A DNA stretch of 64,000 nt from Liolophura sinensis (GCF_032854445.1 NC_088295.1:85976644-86040643); one strand, 5' to 3'. Shown: positions 27,821 to 40,170, counted from the first letter of the stretch. A program made the numbers and translations. The notes: generated by a model not told the origin, from the letters alone.

Positions 27821-30800
27821 AGAACTGCTTGTTGCAGGTAAAATCCCAACCATGTATTAACTGTAAATCAACCTCTAGTCAAATCATTAGAAACTGCTTA
27901 CATTCATGGCGCATGTTCTGAAGCTGTAGAGATGTAAACATATTAAATGGTATGAAAGAAAGCATGGTGGAATGTGTCTGCACTGCCTTACATTACATAC
28001 ATTTACATAGGGACAATGGCAACTAAGTTTGGAGTTTGAATTCTCCAAAAACCTTGCACCCAGATTTACATGTTTGCATCTAGGCCCAATAATCAGTCTT
28101 TACATATGGCTGTGATTTCACTAGTGACTATCACACAAACTCTGACAACAGAATAATTAGGTACATGTATCAAAGTCCCTTGTCACAGCATACACCACAC
28201 TTATACTAAGTACATCAGGTAGAAAAAAGGGTCACTACTGATCTACAGTTAAGAGTGAGACACATTGCCCAAAGATTAAATATGAAATTTTCACTCAGGT
28301 GAATAGTCCTTAACATAAGAGCTTCATGTGCAGAAGGTGTGAAGCTTAGAGCAAGATAACAGAAGAAATAATAAAAAACCTATGAAAAGAACAAATGAAA
28401 ATGTCAGTAATTCCAAGAGTGATTATTTCTGCCTGATTTACCCATTTTTTCTGCAGCCATTGAGCTAATAACAGATGCCAGCGTAAATGACCCAGGAGAA
28501 GCAATGCTATAAAAAGGACAGCAATAATTATGTCAGGTTCCACAACTGCTGCCCCACAGGAACCAGCCAAAAAACATGTCCTCATTTTGCACAACATGCT
28601 CCACCCAAAATAGGCCAGGCCTCTAATTTCTTCCTACATCACATATAGATAAACCAGTATGAGTGCATAGGGGTCCTGAACTGAAGAACCACACATGTAT
28701 GCTCCCCACCTCAGTGATACTTGTACTATAACATACTGCTGACAGTATCACTGCTGATATACCATGTATTCTGCCCTGTTGTGTGCAATAGAAAAGTCAA
28801 CGTTACACTCATGAAATGGGAAACATCTAAGGTACTCCAAGAGATTGTCCGTCTTAAGACTTTCTTGTAGAGTATACTTGCATGTTTATTAAATAAACAG
28901 TACATGTACATCTATGGCATAATACCACAATAAAGATACATGAAATTAAACCATGCCTTTACACTGTAAATGGGCATGCACTAGCTACTGGCTGACATAT
29001 CTTCTAACAACCTACACATTTTTTAAGTTTCAACTTCCAAAACTGAATATTCACTGGCCAGTAATAATGAATGAACTGAGTTCTGGAAACCTTCCTACCT
29101 TGCTCTGAAATCTCATCACAATACAATGGAATTACTCTCACGGTGAAACATTCTTATTTAAAAACCATACTTACTATGAAAACATGTTAACACCAAGAAT
29201 ACCAAATTCTACCTTCATATGCACAGGTATGTGTATGTCATACTCACTGTGTTTGTTTCTGTGAGGTACATGTAAATGTCACACTGATATGCAAGCACTA
29301 GCAAAAAGTTCACCTAGCTAAGTTGTTATCTTACCTGAGATTGCAAGCACGACAAACAGCTGATGATCAGTGACTGCTCATGCAATGGAAGGAATCTTAT
29401 CCACCTCTTGTCCTACAGTCATAACTCCAACATCAAACACATAACAGGATCTTCTTCTTTCATAGATCTAAAAAGAAAGAGAAAATGGAAACATTGGCTC
29501 ATATGCATAACCCTTTATACATGTACCTCAGCAAGTTTGCTAAGAAATACATCCATACAATCAGAAATCACATGATTCTCTAGTTGCTATGTTAAGAAGT
29601 GCTAAAAACACAAAATGGCTCAAAAACACCATTTTTGACAGCTAAGTTAATCGTTCTCTCTTTTCTGCACCATGATCCCTCTTGCCATAACACCCCACAA
29701 AATCCATGTTAAAAACTTCCTTGATGACCGCAGGAGATTTCGGGGGTCTGACACCTGATACAAAACAGCAATGGCTGTGTGCAAAGTAACATGTATGTGC
29801 ACCTAATGTCTTCATACAAGAACATCTAAATTCTAAGTTATTAAGGCCTAAACACATTCATTGCAACAAAAGCATATCAAAAAAAACACTTCCTGTTGGC
29901 AACAGATCATCACTCACGGCACTTCAAACAGCACACCTGTTCAAGTTGGGGCTAGAGGGAAAAACAACCCTAATTCCACACTTGAACTTCTTGTGGCCTT
30001 GTAAGCACTTCATTAGCCGGTGTCACTACAGGCTAAGCGATCTCACAGGTAATATATATGTTGTTACAGACCTAAGTTTCAAATGCAAACAACCAGAGAA
30101 AATAGTAGTAAATATGATACAGCTATCTTATACTTGTACCACATACACGTGTGAAAACACGAGAGGAAACATGGAGCAAAATGCAGGCTAACAATTTAGA
30201 TCATAAGTCAGAAAAACTATGGTGCAAATCACCCATATGACCAACAACTGATCAAAAGACAGCTCAAAGTTATCCTGGCTCTGTACGGTAAGAACACAAG
30301 AGGACTCGGGAGAGTAGTTGAATCTTTAAGCACTGCCAGCTTCACATCCATGAGGATTATATGAAGAAAATCTTTTTATTAAACTAAGATTTCCAAGTAT
30401 GTGTTAACTGAATTTACTCTCATATTCAATAAGTCAAGGCTTTACTGCATTACAGGTAACTTTTTTTAACCACATTCTCTGATCTGGCTAAAAATTTGGG
30501 AGTCAAACAGTCAGATCTTTCTGACAAATTCCATTGTACTTTCTGTGGCAAGTCGGCAATTATGCCTACTTATAACACTTGGTGTAAAATGCAAAAACAG
30601 CTGGTCTTTGCAGTTCAATCCACATTTAAGCTGGCGACATGCACTTGCATGCAGTGCCAATGTGGCTGCCATGTCACACTGCAGACATGGGGGCTGAGTC
30701 ACCGAGGCGGAAGTCTCCAACTCTGGACCAAAAAAACACTGTCAATTCCACCAGTTCACAACAAACACCCTCCCTTTCTCAAAGGGCAAGGGTGTACATA

Positions 30801-32462
30801 GCAAAAACAATATGGCGTGTGTGATTGTTCACCACATGTGTCCTCAACTGGGTGCCTTTTAAATGATCACAGTATGACATTCCATAAACCTCAGTGCTAT
30901 GTTGGTTGGTCTGACACCAGCTTAGGGCAGCAAAGAACTGAAAAACTCTGGGGTGGTAGAATCGTTAGGGCTACACTGCACTGCAACCATCACATGATCA
31001 ACTACTGTTTACAACAGTATTTCACGTTGTCCACATAACACCTAGAATTCAAAAAAATGTCAATTTTCATGTCGAAGAAAATAAAAACAATAAAATGGTA
31101 AAAACATTTAATGTGACATTTAAGCCCTAATAGATATAATTCCCCATCTTTTTGGACATCATACCCTATTTAGGTACAAATGGCAAAGTGTTAAAACCTA
31201 TGATTTTGCAATCTCTTCACATTATCTTCATATCCATGGTGCAGTAGTTTCAAGGTTTCAAATTGGAGTCAAGGACTTTTTTAAGTGACAAATTTTACTT
31301 GAATCTGACTGATCCATTCGCCTTATAGAGAGCCACATGAAAGTTTTTTTGTGAAGCTTGATTAATTTATTATAAAAAAAAACTCCTCAGTTGGCATCCA
31401 AAGTCTCATTTTAAAGCCTTTGTGTGCTTCTGAACATGCAATTTTACATACCACACTGAATGCGACACACAATACATCTGCAATGTAAGTCCACCAAACC
31501 ATTTCACTTATACTCAGAGAGGAAAAGGAATACAGATAACAATGGCAAGACAAACAGAACACATGCCTACATGTGCAAACATAAACAGGTACATGCTGGT
31601 GCAGATAATGATCATACAAAATTTAGATCTTTTTGGGGCTTTTTTTATCTCTGAAAAAGGATATGCACTTCCCCAGATTGTATGGAAATGGGTTTGAGCC
31701 TGATGTAAAGGTACATGCACCACCTGAGAGAGCAGAGGTCTAAAAAGGTGGATTCTCGGTGGTAAGAGATCAGTACCCCTACACCCAGCACTGACAGACC
31801 TTGCATCGTCTCCACCCTGCAGCAATTCCTTCTTCTCCACACAAGCTGAACAATGTTCTGGGGGAGGGAATGTTTTGATAATAAGCAACAACCACAAGGC
31901 TCCCTTCCTCTTAACTTAACTCTTGCCCTGCTACTATTTCAGTCCTGCTGTGATCCTTTCCAAAACACAATCCTTAACTTTCCTCTGCGGACAGGCCAAG
32001 CCTTACAATACCTCAACCTGGAATCGCAAATATTCAGCCTACAACTTAAGCCTCTCTAATCCATCTTCAGAACAATGACGGCTGTATCAGTTTGGAATTT
32101 AGTACACGTACTTAAGTCTATGTATACCCCCCTTTCTATTATATGTCTGTACAACTCAGAAGAGTTGCTAAAATAGAAATAGGCACGTCCTCATATGTTT
32201 GTAAATACATCACCACCTGGTCACAAAATCTATGGAAAAGTAACCTACAAGGCTCCAATAACAGAGCCAGGTAAGAGACTGATGCAGACCCATACCTGCT
32301 ACAGCAATCTATACAAATACAACACCAGCCACTTTCCTCCAAAAAAAACTAGATCAACAGTTAATGGCATGGACAAAAACTTTTCGAAAATTAAACGTCA
32401 GATAAGCATGCACCTTGAATATGCACTTCCCAAGAGTAAATGGATAGGGCCGAAAATCTTGA

Positions 32463-32908
32463 AGGACTATTGTGTGTATATTATTTTATGAAGGACTATG
32501 GTGTGTATGCAGTTTTATGAAGCACTATGGTGTGTGTATATAGTTTTATGAAGGACTATGGTGTGTGTATATAGTTTTATGAAGGGCTATGGTGTGTATA
32601 CAATTTTATGAAGGACTATTTTGTGTATACAGTTTTATGAAGGACTATGGTGTGTATACAGTTTTATGAAGGACTATGGTGTGTATGCAGTTTTATGAAG
32701 GACTATGGTGTGTGTGTATATACTTTTATGAAGGACTATGGTGTGTATACAGTTTTATGAAGGGCTATGGTGTGTACACAATGTTATGAAGGACTATGGT
32801 GTGTATATAACTTTATGAAGGACTATGGCATGTGTGCAGTTTTATGAAGGGCTATGGTGTGTATACAGTTTTATGAAGGACTATGGTGTGTTGTGCAGTT
32901 TTATGAAG
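32463..32908. repeat. 29-bp minisatellite, about 15 copies
   Basis: Unit gaaggactatggtgtgtata plus cagttttat, period 29 bp, with a few longer copies gaining gtgtgt or tata. Copies are very similar. No gene overlaps it. Confidence 0.9.
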
Positions 32909-34309
32909 ACAAGTGCATATACATCCTGTCCCCTAACTCTTAACACAAAAGGCAGAATTAATAACTGCACTTTATTTCATATCAGTTCAGTGAAATACAT
33001 AGGCCATGATAAACCTCACAGAACTACAAGTGCCACTGTACGTTTCACAATCCTGTAAACACAATGCTTTGGACAATGGTCTGTCACCTATTAACATCAG
33101 CTACAATCAATTCCTACTGCACAAATTAAAATTGGTTTAGCTGAGCGATTTAGTTGATAAATCACAATGCTATACTGAATGTACCATTTAAACTTGGGAT
33201 GGGGGTGATGATGTTGGGTGTTTATATGTCACAATAAAACAAGACAAAAAGAACATGTATGTTGATTGTACGTGTACATGTTCTCAGAGCAATGTATACA
33301 TTTGACTTGAACATGTAGCTAACGGGCTACTATACATGCAACTCTGCGGAGGGTATCATGGCAGAGATGGGCATCAAATGCCTGTGGGTCAATTGTGCAT
33401 AGGGCACTTGGTGCCCCATGTGGATGCCAAACACAATGTTAGAGGAGCACCTCCTAATGACCACCACATGGTCAATGGCCAGCTGAACTGAACTGCTTTG
33501 GCACACTTAACACCTGGTCTACTCTAATCAGGAGGGCATTTCTCTCATAACTAGCCCCTGGCCCACATTTCTCAGATTCCGTGTCCATACTCAGGCCAAA
33601 AAATTGCTTACATTAAGCCTGGTCAAGGGCCTGCAGACATGTACAGTACAGAGATGTGGGTCAGAGCCCTAGTAATTATACCAGAAACAGTCATTAACAT
33701 TCATCATCATGCTTCTAATCTAGTGGTAATACATGGGCACACTGATCAGATGCAATTCCACCTCACATTAACCAATGTCACCTCGTATACAGCTTAAATA
33801 GTGTTGGCTTTACAATCTGACACTGAATTGCATGAGTTTGCATTTACAGCTCATTCTGTTAGACGAATAAAGTTGGAGGTCGAAAACAAAATGGCTGCCC
33901 AATATTAAAGCATTGAAGAAAAGATCACTTTCTGCCACTTCATTAGCAACCAGTAATGCCTAGCTGTACAAAATAACCTCACAAAAGCTCTGCAGCAATA
34001 CAGACCATCTGGAAACCTGACAATTATACAAATCCAATGGTTACAATATCGCTGACAGCGATTCAAAAATAGGCAATTTCCTATGCAAATAATGTTGGGA
34101 GGGCTGTTTTCTTCACTCACGCCGTTTGTTACTAAGGAAATCACATGGTCTCTAGCTCCATCTTACAGGATACATGTATATGTATTTACCATAGAAACGA
34201 CTTTACACTACAAGCACATTATGCCTCCAAAACCAAAAGTAATAACTCGGTGATCTATCAGTTTGGCAATCCTAAATAGAAAAAAAAACTTTAAATTATA
34301 ATGTTCATG

Positions 34310-34328
34310 TTTTTTTTTTTTGTTTTTT

Positions 34329-34361
<33 letters not shown>
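34310..34361. repeat. T-rich tract, 52 bp
   Basis: Fifty of 52 bases are T, interrupted by two G near its left part. No retrogene or element body was seen next to it on the side where a poly(A) tail would be expected. Confidence 0.9.
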
Positions 34362-34363
<2 letters not shown>

Positions 34364-36442
34364 ACTGGTCTTATTCAGACCACAGCATGTCTGCTTTTAA
34401 TTTCTATTTACCATTGTACTTCCAGTACATAACCAGTACATGTTCTTTTGGTCCAAACAAACAAATTAGTACATGCAATCTTCTACTCTGAAAAAAATGT
34501 TATAGTTATTTAACAAGCAGGTGCAATATACAAGCAACAGAATATGTTTGTATAATTTTTTTATCAGCAAAGCAACTATAAAGTCAACTATGGTAACCTA
34601 ACAGCGGCGTAAATACAGAGATGTCGGCAAGGGTTTAGTCTACACTTCAGACAGCTCCCTGACTGGTTTCCAAGCCAGTAACACTATTTTCAAACACACT
34701 ACTATTCCTACTGCTCTTATGAAATATTCTTTCCAGACTGGCTACACGGGCTGATATGTACTAGTGGTGTACAAATGTTTATAACATGTGTGATACATGA
34801 CGAGAAGTCTTAAAAATAAACCATGATATGTAGCACCACCCTTCTTGTCCAGCCTGATCACCCCACAATCCTTCTGGCAAAGGAATGAAAACAGCCTTGC
34901 CATTCATGATACACAACGCCTTGCAGAAAAATGAGAAATTTGAGATGGTAGCATTATCACCATTACAACCATCAATTGATAATGAAGGGGTGGAAATGAA
35001 CATAACAGTCCTATTAACATGTGTTATAATCTGTCTTGGAAAGAAGCCTAAAACAACTCCTTTCACCCAAACACTTTCACTCATCTGATAACTTTTTGAA
35101 TTCATGTTACACTGTAAACAGCACAGATAATAAACAAGGATTATATGGATATAGCACCTGATAAGGCCATTATTATAGTAGATCCCTGATGCTGCGCCTT
35201 GCGAACAGCAGATCCATGGTTAAACGTCACCTGAATCGACTCTAATTAGTTAAAGGAGAAGAAAAACTTAAATATCAAACAAATACCATTTAAAAGAGTA
35301 TGCATTTTCTCACAGGTGCATACTATAAAAATTCTAATATGTGCTTCAAGTTGATAAAGTATAAAGTCAGCGCCAAAGACTGCTGTGAGCAACTCCATTT
35401 TGCCTAAGAACTAGTCCTGAAGTCTTCTGTGTTAGGAGGAGAATTACTGTCGGACACTGCTGAAGTGCAGTTTAGCAGAACTCTTTAGCCCATAAAGTAG
35501 TGAATAGTACAGTTCGTTTTCTGCATGACGATCAGGAAACCTGAATGTTAGACGTACGTTCCAAGTTTACACGAACAAGCCAGCAGTTATAACCATTCTC
35601 ACTGGCTGAGAGGCAACACACCCCCAGCATAAATTACAGGGTGTTAAAGGCGGAGGACATGATGGATGATTTATGCCAGCTTTGCCGTTTTCAGGCTTTA
35701 CGTGTATGGGGAGGAAAAATCGCAAAATTACCAAGCAGGCACCACCAGATAGACAAAAATGTTCTCTTTTCAGCCTACAGTGTCATAATTTTAAGTTTTC
35801 TTCTCCTTTAAAACATCGAAAACAGAAAAGAATACACAAGAATTTGATGATCAAACGTCAGAAAATCTACTCCACTACAACCAAGCCACCGTTGACCTTG
35901 TGACATCACAGAGGTACATTTGCTGCAGGCATGTGAGGCTTCTCTATGTATACAACACAGATAACAGGAGACAATCGCTATACTTTTACAGCTATTTTCA
36001 AGATTAGTTCATGCCCAAGTGTGGCTTGCAACTGCAAAAACTTTAGGCATGATACTGTAACTTTACAAACATGGCCCAAATAAAATGCCAAAGACTGAGA
36101 AAACATGAACCAATCTCATTAAAAACGCCCTTTAATTTACAGGGGACTCGTAAGAGCCGTACCTTCTAAAAGCAAAGGCCGCAGCAGAAGGAGCCTTATA
36201 TAATATCCCTCCTCAAAAAAACAAAGGAAAAGGGAAAGGCACCCGGGTTTTCACTCCCTGAATGCAGAAGTTGTTTAGCTACTTGCTTGTTTGAAACAGC
36301 AGGCTGTGACATCCCATGAACTGTTGGGCGCTGCTAGTCTTTGCCCTACAACAGCCACGAGGTTACAGGGCGGCCCTCCAACTCAGTTCACACCTCGCCT
36401 ACAGGCCGCTGTGCGCGTGTGATACTCCACAGCATGCCTCAC

Positions 36443-36480
36443 CTTGAAGCCCATAACCGGATCCCAGACAAAATTTAAAT
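36443..36480 (-). other. Possible noncoding first exon (donor side) of PHLDB
   Basis: In a locally GC-richer stretch (about 36.2-36.46 kb) the minus strand has a strong donor, CTTCAAG|GTGAGG, with the exon ending at 36443. It is one candidate for the missing 5' exon of PHLDB. Joined to the acceptor at 11786 it would create an 11-codon upstream ORF ending before the main ATG. The link is inference from one splice motif; the upstream limit given is arbitrary. Confidence 0.15.
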
Positions 36481-36721
36481 TGCCATTTCTCTGTGTTACC
36501 AATCGTTGTTTCCATTCAATATAATTCAAACCTTATCTATTTTTGTCAGTGATACTTTTTTAAACCATAAAGATTAGCTCCACTGTTACTTTCACTGATA
36601 AGCCTAATGCGTGGATTTGGCTATGTTTTGCAGGGCTTTTCACTACATAACTCTGACAGGTCTTACCGGCATGACGTAAGATGGAGCTAGTTGATGTAAC
36701 ATTTTGCTAAATGCAGTTTAC

Positions 36722-36808
36722 AGACTAACATACCATAAATATTGTGTCTAGGGAACGTTAGTGTGAAAATAAAGTTGTTGGGCATCTCTTTTAAACAATT
36801 CTTTGCTA
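36722..36808 (+). repeat. Dispersed repeat D, copy 2
   Basis: Partner of the copy at 4778-4860: the same 18-base core atattgtgtctagggaac and diverged flanks. The similarity fades on both sides, so element ends were not determined. Confidence 0.55.
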
Positions 36809-36933
36809 GGCATAACCCAACTGTACTGGGGTAGTTTCGGTAGGGAACTGTTTTTTTCCCTTCAATATAACGAAAAGCTAGGGACTACAAAGAAATTAAC
36901 ACGTGAAAAGAACATAATTATAAGGAAACACAG

Positions 36934-37033
36934 GAAATGAATAGAGTGACTCTGCGCAAGAAGCTCAAAGAAAACTTGATCAGCCCTTACGCTGATGGAT
37001 TTGCAAGGAACAGGGCCAAACTGTCATTGAATT
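36934..37033 (+). other. Possible isolated coding exon
   Basis: A frame from ATG 36937 runs to a GTAAGT donor at 37034, preceded by acacag at 36933. The 32 residues (MNRVTLRKKLKENLISPYAD, then FARNRAKLSL) look more protein-like than nearby frames, and codon choice is mixed rather than A/T-only. The upstream sequence lacks a pyrimidine tract, and I found no partner exon or known family. The longer frame to 37338 continues into a SINE and is not credible beyond the donor. Confidence 0.2.
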
Positions 37034-37138
37034 GTAAGTTAGTCAGTGTAACCCTTTTGGTGGAACTGATATGCTCTTCTGTTTGTTTATCTATCTGTTT
37101 GATTGTTGTCTATGCCTGTATTGTATACGCTCCTATAT

Positions 37139-37393
37139 TTATTATTTATTTATTTAATTGGTGTTTTGCGTGGTACTCAAGAATATTTTACTTACACCAC
37201 GGCAGCCTGCATTATGGTGGGAGAAAACCGGGCAGAGAACGAGGGAAACCCACGAACATCCTCAGGTTGCTTCTCACATACAGATGGAGAGGAAGCCAGC
37301 ATGAGCTGGACGTGAACTCACAACGACCACATTGGTGAGAGGCTCCTGGGTCATTGCGCTGAGCTGGCGTGCTAACCCTCTCGGCCAGGCAGG
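37139..37393 (-). mobile_element. SINE family B, near full length
   Basis: On the minus strand it starts tgcctggccgagagggttag, a class-II tRNA-like box A, with a box B-like gtgagttcacgtcc, then a body containing ttctcccaccataatgcagg and a tail gcaaaacaccaattaaataa ending in AAAT repeats at 37139. That layout (tRNA head, body, short A-rich tail) is typical of a SINE. Confidence 0.8.
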
Positions 37394-37965
37394 CAAACTG
37401 TGAATTTGAAACTTGAAGGTGGTGTCACGTGGTAAAGTGACATCAATTCATTTTCACATTGAACATCTGAGAAGGAGCTCCTTGATCAACAATAGGGCCA
37501 CAATTGTCTTTAGAACCGCCCTCAAACCCTCCAGTAATAGAACGCTGAATTTTTAAAACAAATATACTTATATATATTTGAAAACAAATATCTATATCTG
37601 ACAGAACATCATTCTGATGGTGAACAGCGAACTGCTGTGTGAAGTGTTGTAGTTGCACACACTACAGTCACGCTTTCATCTGTTGATCCTGTGACACGAG
37701 ACCCGTCAGTTTACTAATTCAAAGGAGGTACTTTTGTCCGTCTAATTAATCCTACTAATTCTTCTTCACGGAAACTGGATAAATATTACCTACATTGGTC
37801 ATTCTACGTTACAGCTGAGAGGCTCGACTTCGATAACAAATGAAACATCTTCGGTCTGTTCTTTCTCCACACGATGTCGCGCCATTCGCTTTGAAAGCTA
37901 CAACCTGGAAGAGGGTCAAGGGGAGACCACTCAGTCACTTGCAAGAGCAATAGATGATCTTTTTT

Positions 37966-37977
37966 GGGGGGGGGGGG
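37966..37977 (+). repeat. G12 homopolymer
   Basis: A run of T followed by 12 consecutive G on the plus strand. No gene nearby depends on it. Confidence 0.9.
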
Positions 37978-38360
37978 TTGTATCCCGTCTGTCATGACGG
38001 ATCCTTTCTGCTGAAATGGCAGATCTATTGAATGTAAAGAGCACAGACAATTATGTTGAACGCCTTCATTTAATTGATTTCGAAGTAAATTATATAATTC
38101 AAGACTGGTATTAACTACTTCAGATACTTTGAACAATGGGTCCCTTTATATCCGACTTTAAAAGTATAATCACATACACAGGAGCCTAAACTGTCTGAGC
38201 TGCACAAAATCCACATATATACTGCAACAAAACTGACAACGTGCTAGCCCCAGTGGCCGCAAATGCCGCACAAACACACCTAGTAACAGCAAAGAAATTA
38301 CTGAAAATTTAAAATGTTTCATATTCTCTTCGGATACATTGTTCCTCTATACTACTATAT

Positions 38361-38619
38361 AGAGTGAGTGCGTGCTTCGGGTTTAACGTCGTACTCAACA
38401 ATTTTTCAGTCATATGACGACGAAGGAACCCTTAGGGTGTATGCAATGTGCCTCCTTGTCGCAGGACGGATTTCCACCGCTCTTTTATCTAGTGCTGCTT
38501 CACTGAAACGACTGACCGAAGGCAAGCAAGCCGCCCGGCCCGAGCCATTATACTGATACGGGTCAACCAGTCGTTGTACTATCCCCTTCATGAACGCCAA
38601 GCGAGGAAGGTACGACGGC
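38361..38619 (-). mobile_element. SINE family A copy, 5'-truncated
   Basis: Same body as the 27.4 kb and 50.3 kb copies, starting at the gagtgagtgcttcgggttta tail and ending soon after aacgccaagcgaggaagg. The tRNA-like head is missing. The 62-residue frame inside it is incidental. Confidence 0.75.
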
Positions 38620-38957
38620 TATATAGAAGCGCTCCAGCTAGGTATTCCTTAAGTCTCGTACAACACTTAAAGGACCCATGAAATGTTTGATTTTTACTTC
38701 TTATTATCTGGGACAAATGTAATTATGTTGTTTTAGTGAAAATCCATATGCAGTTTATGATATGCTTTCCTTCTTGGAAATATTATGTAGGCTGAAGTGG
38801 TGTTGTCAACGATGATTGCTGACAAAACAACTTTGCGGGTCAAAGAGTCCGAATGGTGGAAAGTTCATCGATGGCGTCATTTCGGAAAATTTCCGAAATT
38901 TCATTGACGGAAAACATGCCTGAAGTGCAGAGGTTATTAAGAGATATAACACACATT

Positions 38958-38981
38958 GGGGGGGGGGGGGGGGGGGGGGGG
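38958..38981 (+). repeat. G24 homopolymer
   Basis: An uninterrupted run of 24 G, long for animal DNA. It lies in unannotated sequence about 350 bp downstream of the gene at 39.3-40.1 kb (minus strand). Its true length may be uncertain because such runs are error-prone to sequence. Confidence 0.85.
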
Positions 38982-39172
38982 TCTGGTCATCCATACGCCA
39001 TACGAAATAATTCCTACCACTACCACTTACCACACAATATAAGTGAATGATTCTTCAATACGTCGTCAAAAATCAATTAATTTAATGAATTAATTAATTA
39101 CTTAATTCAAAATAAGTGGTTATACATATAACAAAAGTAAAGTGAATTTTCTACAAAATATATATATATGGT

Positions 39173-39178
39173 TTTATT
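39173..39178 (-). terminator. Poly(A) signal AATAAA, 39-40 kb gene
   Basis: AATAAA on the minus strand about 155 bp past the stop codon at 39335, the first canonical hexamer downstream. Confidence 0.45.
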
Positions 39179-39334
39179 TGGAAACTTTCGATTCAAGTTT
39201 CCCAACGTATAATTAGCACTGATTATGTAACACTGATATTTGGGGTATAAATGCAGTTAGAGTGAACGTCCAATGCTATTTACAACTATAACACTCTATA
39301 GAGAGATAGTATAAGCCTACTGTAGCATTTATAC

Positions 39335-40099
39335 TTAGTGTACAATCAACATTTGACGGTCATAATTGGACCGTATCAGATCGTTTAACAACGTGTTTCC
39401 ATAACAGTATCTCTCCGTTCTCTTTGATTTCATCTGCTTTCCAGAGGATAAGTTACCCCCATATAAATCGGTATCAGGTTCCCTAACTCTAATGTTAGGC
39501 GACGTGTACAAAAATATTTCTGGACTCTCCATAGAAGACATCAATTTTGGCGATTTTCTGGCATCAAAGGCTGAAATATTTGATGGACAATCAATGAGCT
39601 TCCGTTTCTTGTTGTTGACTCCACTCAGGATTGTTTTGTCTGCTGGTTGGTATAAAGCTGATTCATTGGGCCCAATGCACATCGATACGTAGTCAGGGTG
39701 ATTCTTGGTTGTCTCCCATTTACAATTTCTAATTCCGTTCAAATGGAATCCGCCGTTTTGAATATAGCCTTCATCATCAGTGAGGCACACGGAAATAGTG
39801 TTCTGGTATAAAACAACGTTTGGATGCTCGGGGGCGTCTTCCGTAGAAAATAGTTTGGTGTTCCTATAGGTGGATACATCAGAAAACTCCAGCAAGGCAG
39901 AGAGGACGGATGAGTCAGCGGGTACATCCTGCTCCTCAAGGAAACTATTTGAGGTGTCCTCTTCACTCATTCTTTTTGGTAGGACGTCAAGGATTTCTTC
40001 ATAAATGTGCTCTGAAATTGGTTTAGCCATCCGGTCAGCCATATAGGAATCTCGCTTCCTTTTTCTCTTTTCTTTGCGTTCTTTCAACCAACGTAACAT
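39335..40099 (-). CDS. Unrecognised intronless gene, 254 aa, basic N-terminus
   Basis: A single open frame ends at 39335. An in-frame ATG at 40138 would give 267 residues, but two TATA-like elements (40152-40159 and 40165-40170, minus strand) place transcription start about 40125-40140, so the ATG at 40099 is preferred: MLRWLKERKEKRKRKRDSYM. The first 20 residues are rich in Lys/Arg and resemble a nuclear localisation signal. Next come KPISEHIYEEILDVLPKR, an acidic Ser/Glu/Asp region, a second basic patch (NNKKRK) and a C-terminal segment LLNDLIRSNYDRQM. No transmembrane segment or known domain is visible. An AATAAA on the minus strand at 39173-39178 fits a 3' end. Compact, intronless and TATA-bearing genes are often inducible; that is inference. 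It could be a rapidly evolving nuclear regulator or an old retrocopy. Function unknown. Confidence 0.65.
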   Translation of the reverse strand: MLRWLKERKEKRKRKRDSYMADRMAKPISEHIYEEILDVLPKRMSEEDTSNSFLEEQDVPADSSVLSALLEFSDVSTYRNTKLFSTEDAPEHPNVVLYQNTISVCLTDDEGYIQNGGFHLNGIRNCKWETTKNHPDYVSMCIGPNESALYQPADKTILSGVNNKKRKLIDCPSNISAFDARKSPKLMSSMESPEIFLYTSPNIRVREPDTDLYGGNLSSGKQMKSKRTERYCYGNTLLNDLIRSNYDRQMLIVH

Positions 40100-40151
40100 T
40101 GTTTCGAATTTGTCAGAGCAAATCACCCAAAGTAACATATAGCGTAGTCGG

Positions 40152-40170
40152 TATATATAGGCTGTATATA
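40152..40170 (-). promoter_or_regulatory. TATA-like elements of the 39-40 kb gene
   Basis: The minus strand reads ctatatacagcctatatata just upstream of the frame. A TATATATA at 40152-40159 would direct initiation about 30 bp downstream, between the two candidate start codons; the other (tatata, 40165-40170) would start close to the upstream ATG. Confidence 0.5.

Larger units (their letters stand above)
11787..39334. other. Long stretch without a secure gene
   Basis: About 27.5 kb in which I recognise no conserved protein on either strand. If the 5' UTR acceptor at 11786 is right, at least part is the first intron of PHLDB. Contents: dispersed repeat C, four tandem arrays (15.8-20.3 kb and 32.5-32.9 kb), a 52-bp T-rich tract (34310-34361), SINE-like copies near 27.4-27.8, 37.1-37.4 and 38.4-38.6 kb, and homopolymer G runs at 37966 and 38958. 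A possible isolated exon is at 36934-37033. Confidence 0.6.

Noticed and set aside
31514-31897. 127-residue ORF on the minus strand
   Set aside because: No recognisable family, no splice or promoter context, and composition typical of a chance frame.
34310-34361. T-rich tract as the tail of a retrogene
   Set aside because: No gene-like or element-like body was seen on the expected side.
36937-37338. 133-residue ORF on the plus strand
   Set aside because: Beyond 37033 it reads into a SINE; only the first 33 codons are kept as a weak exon candidate.
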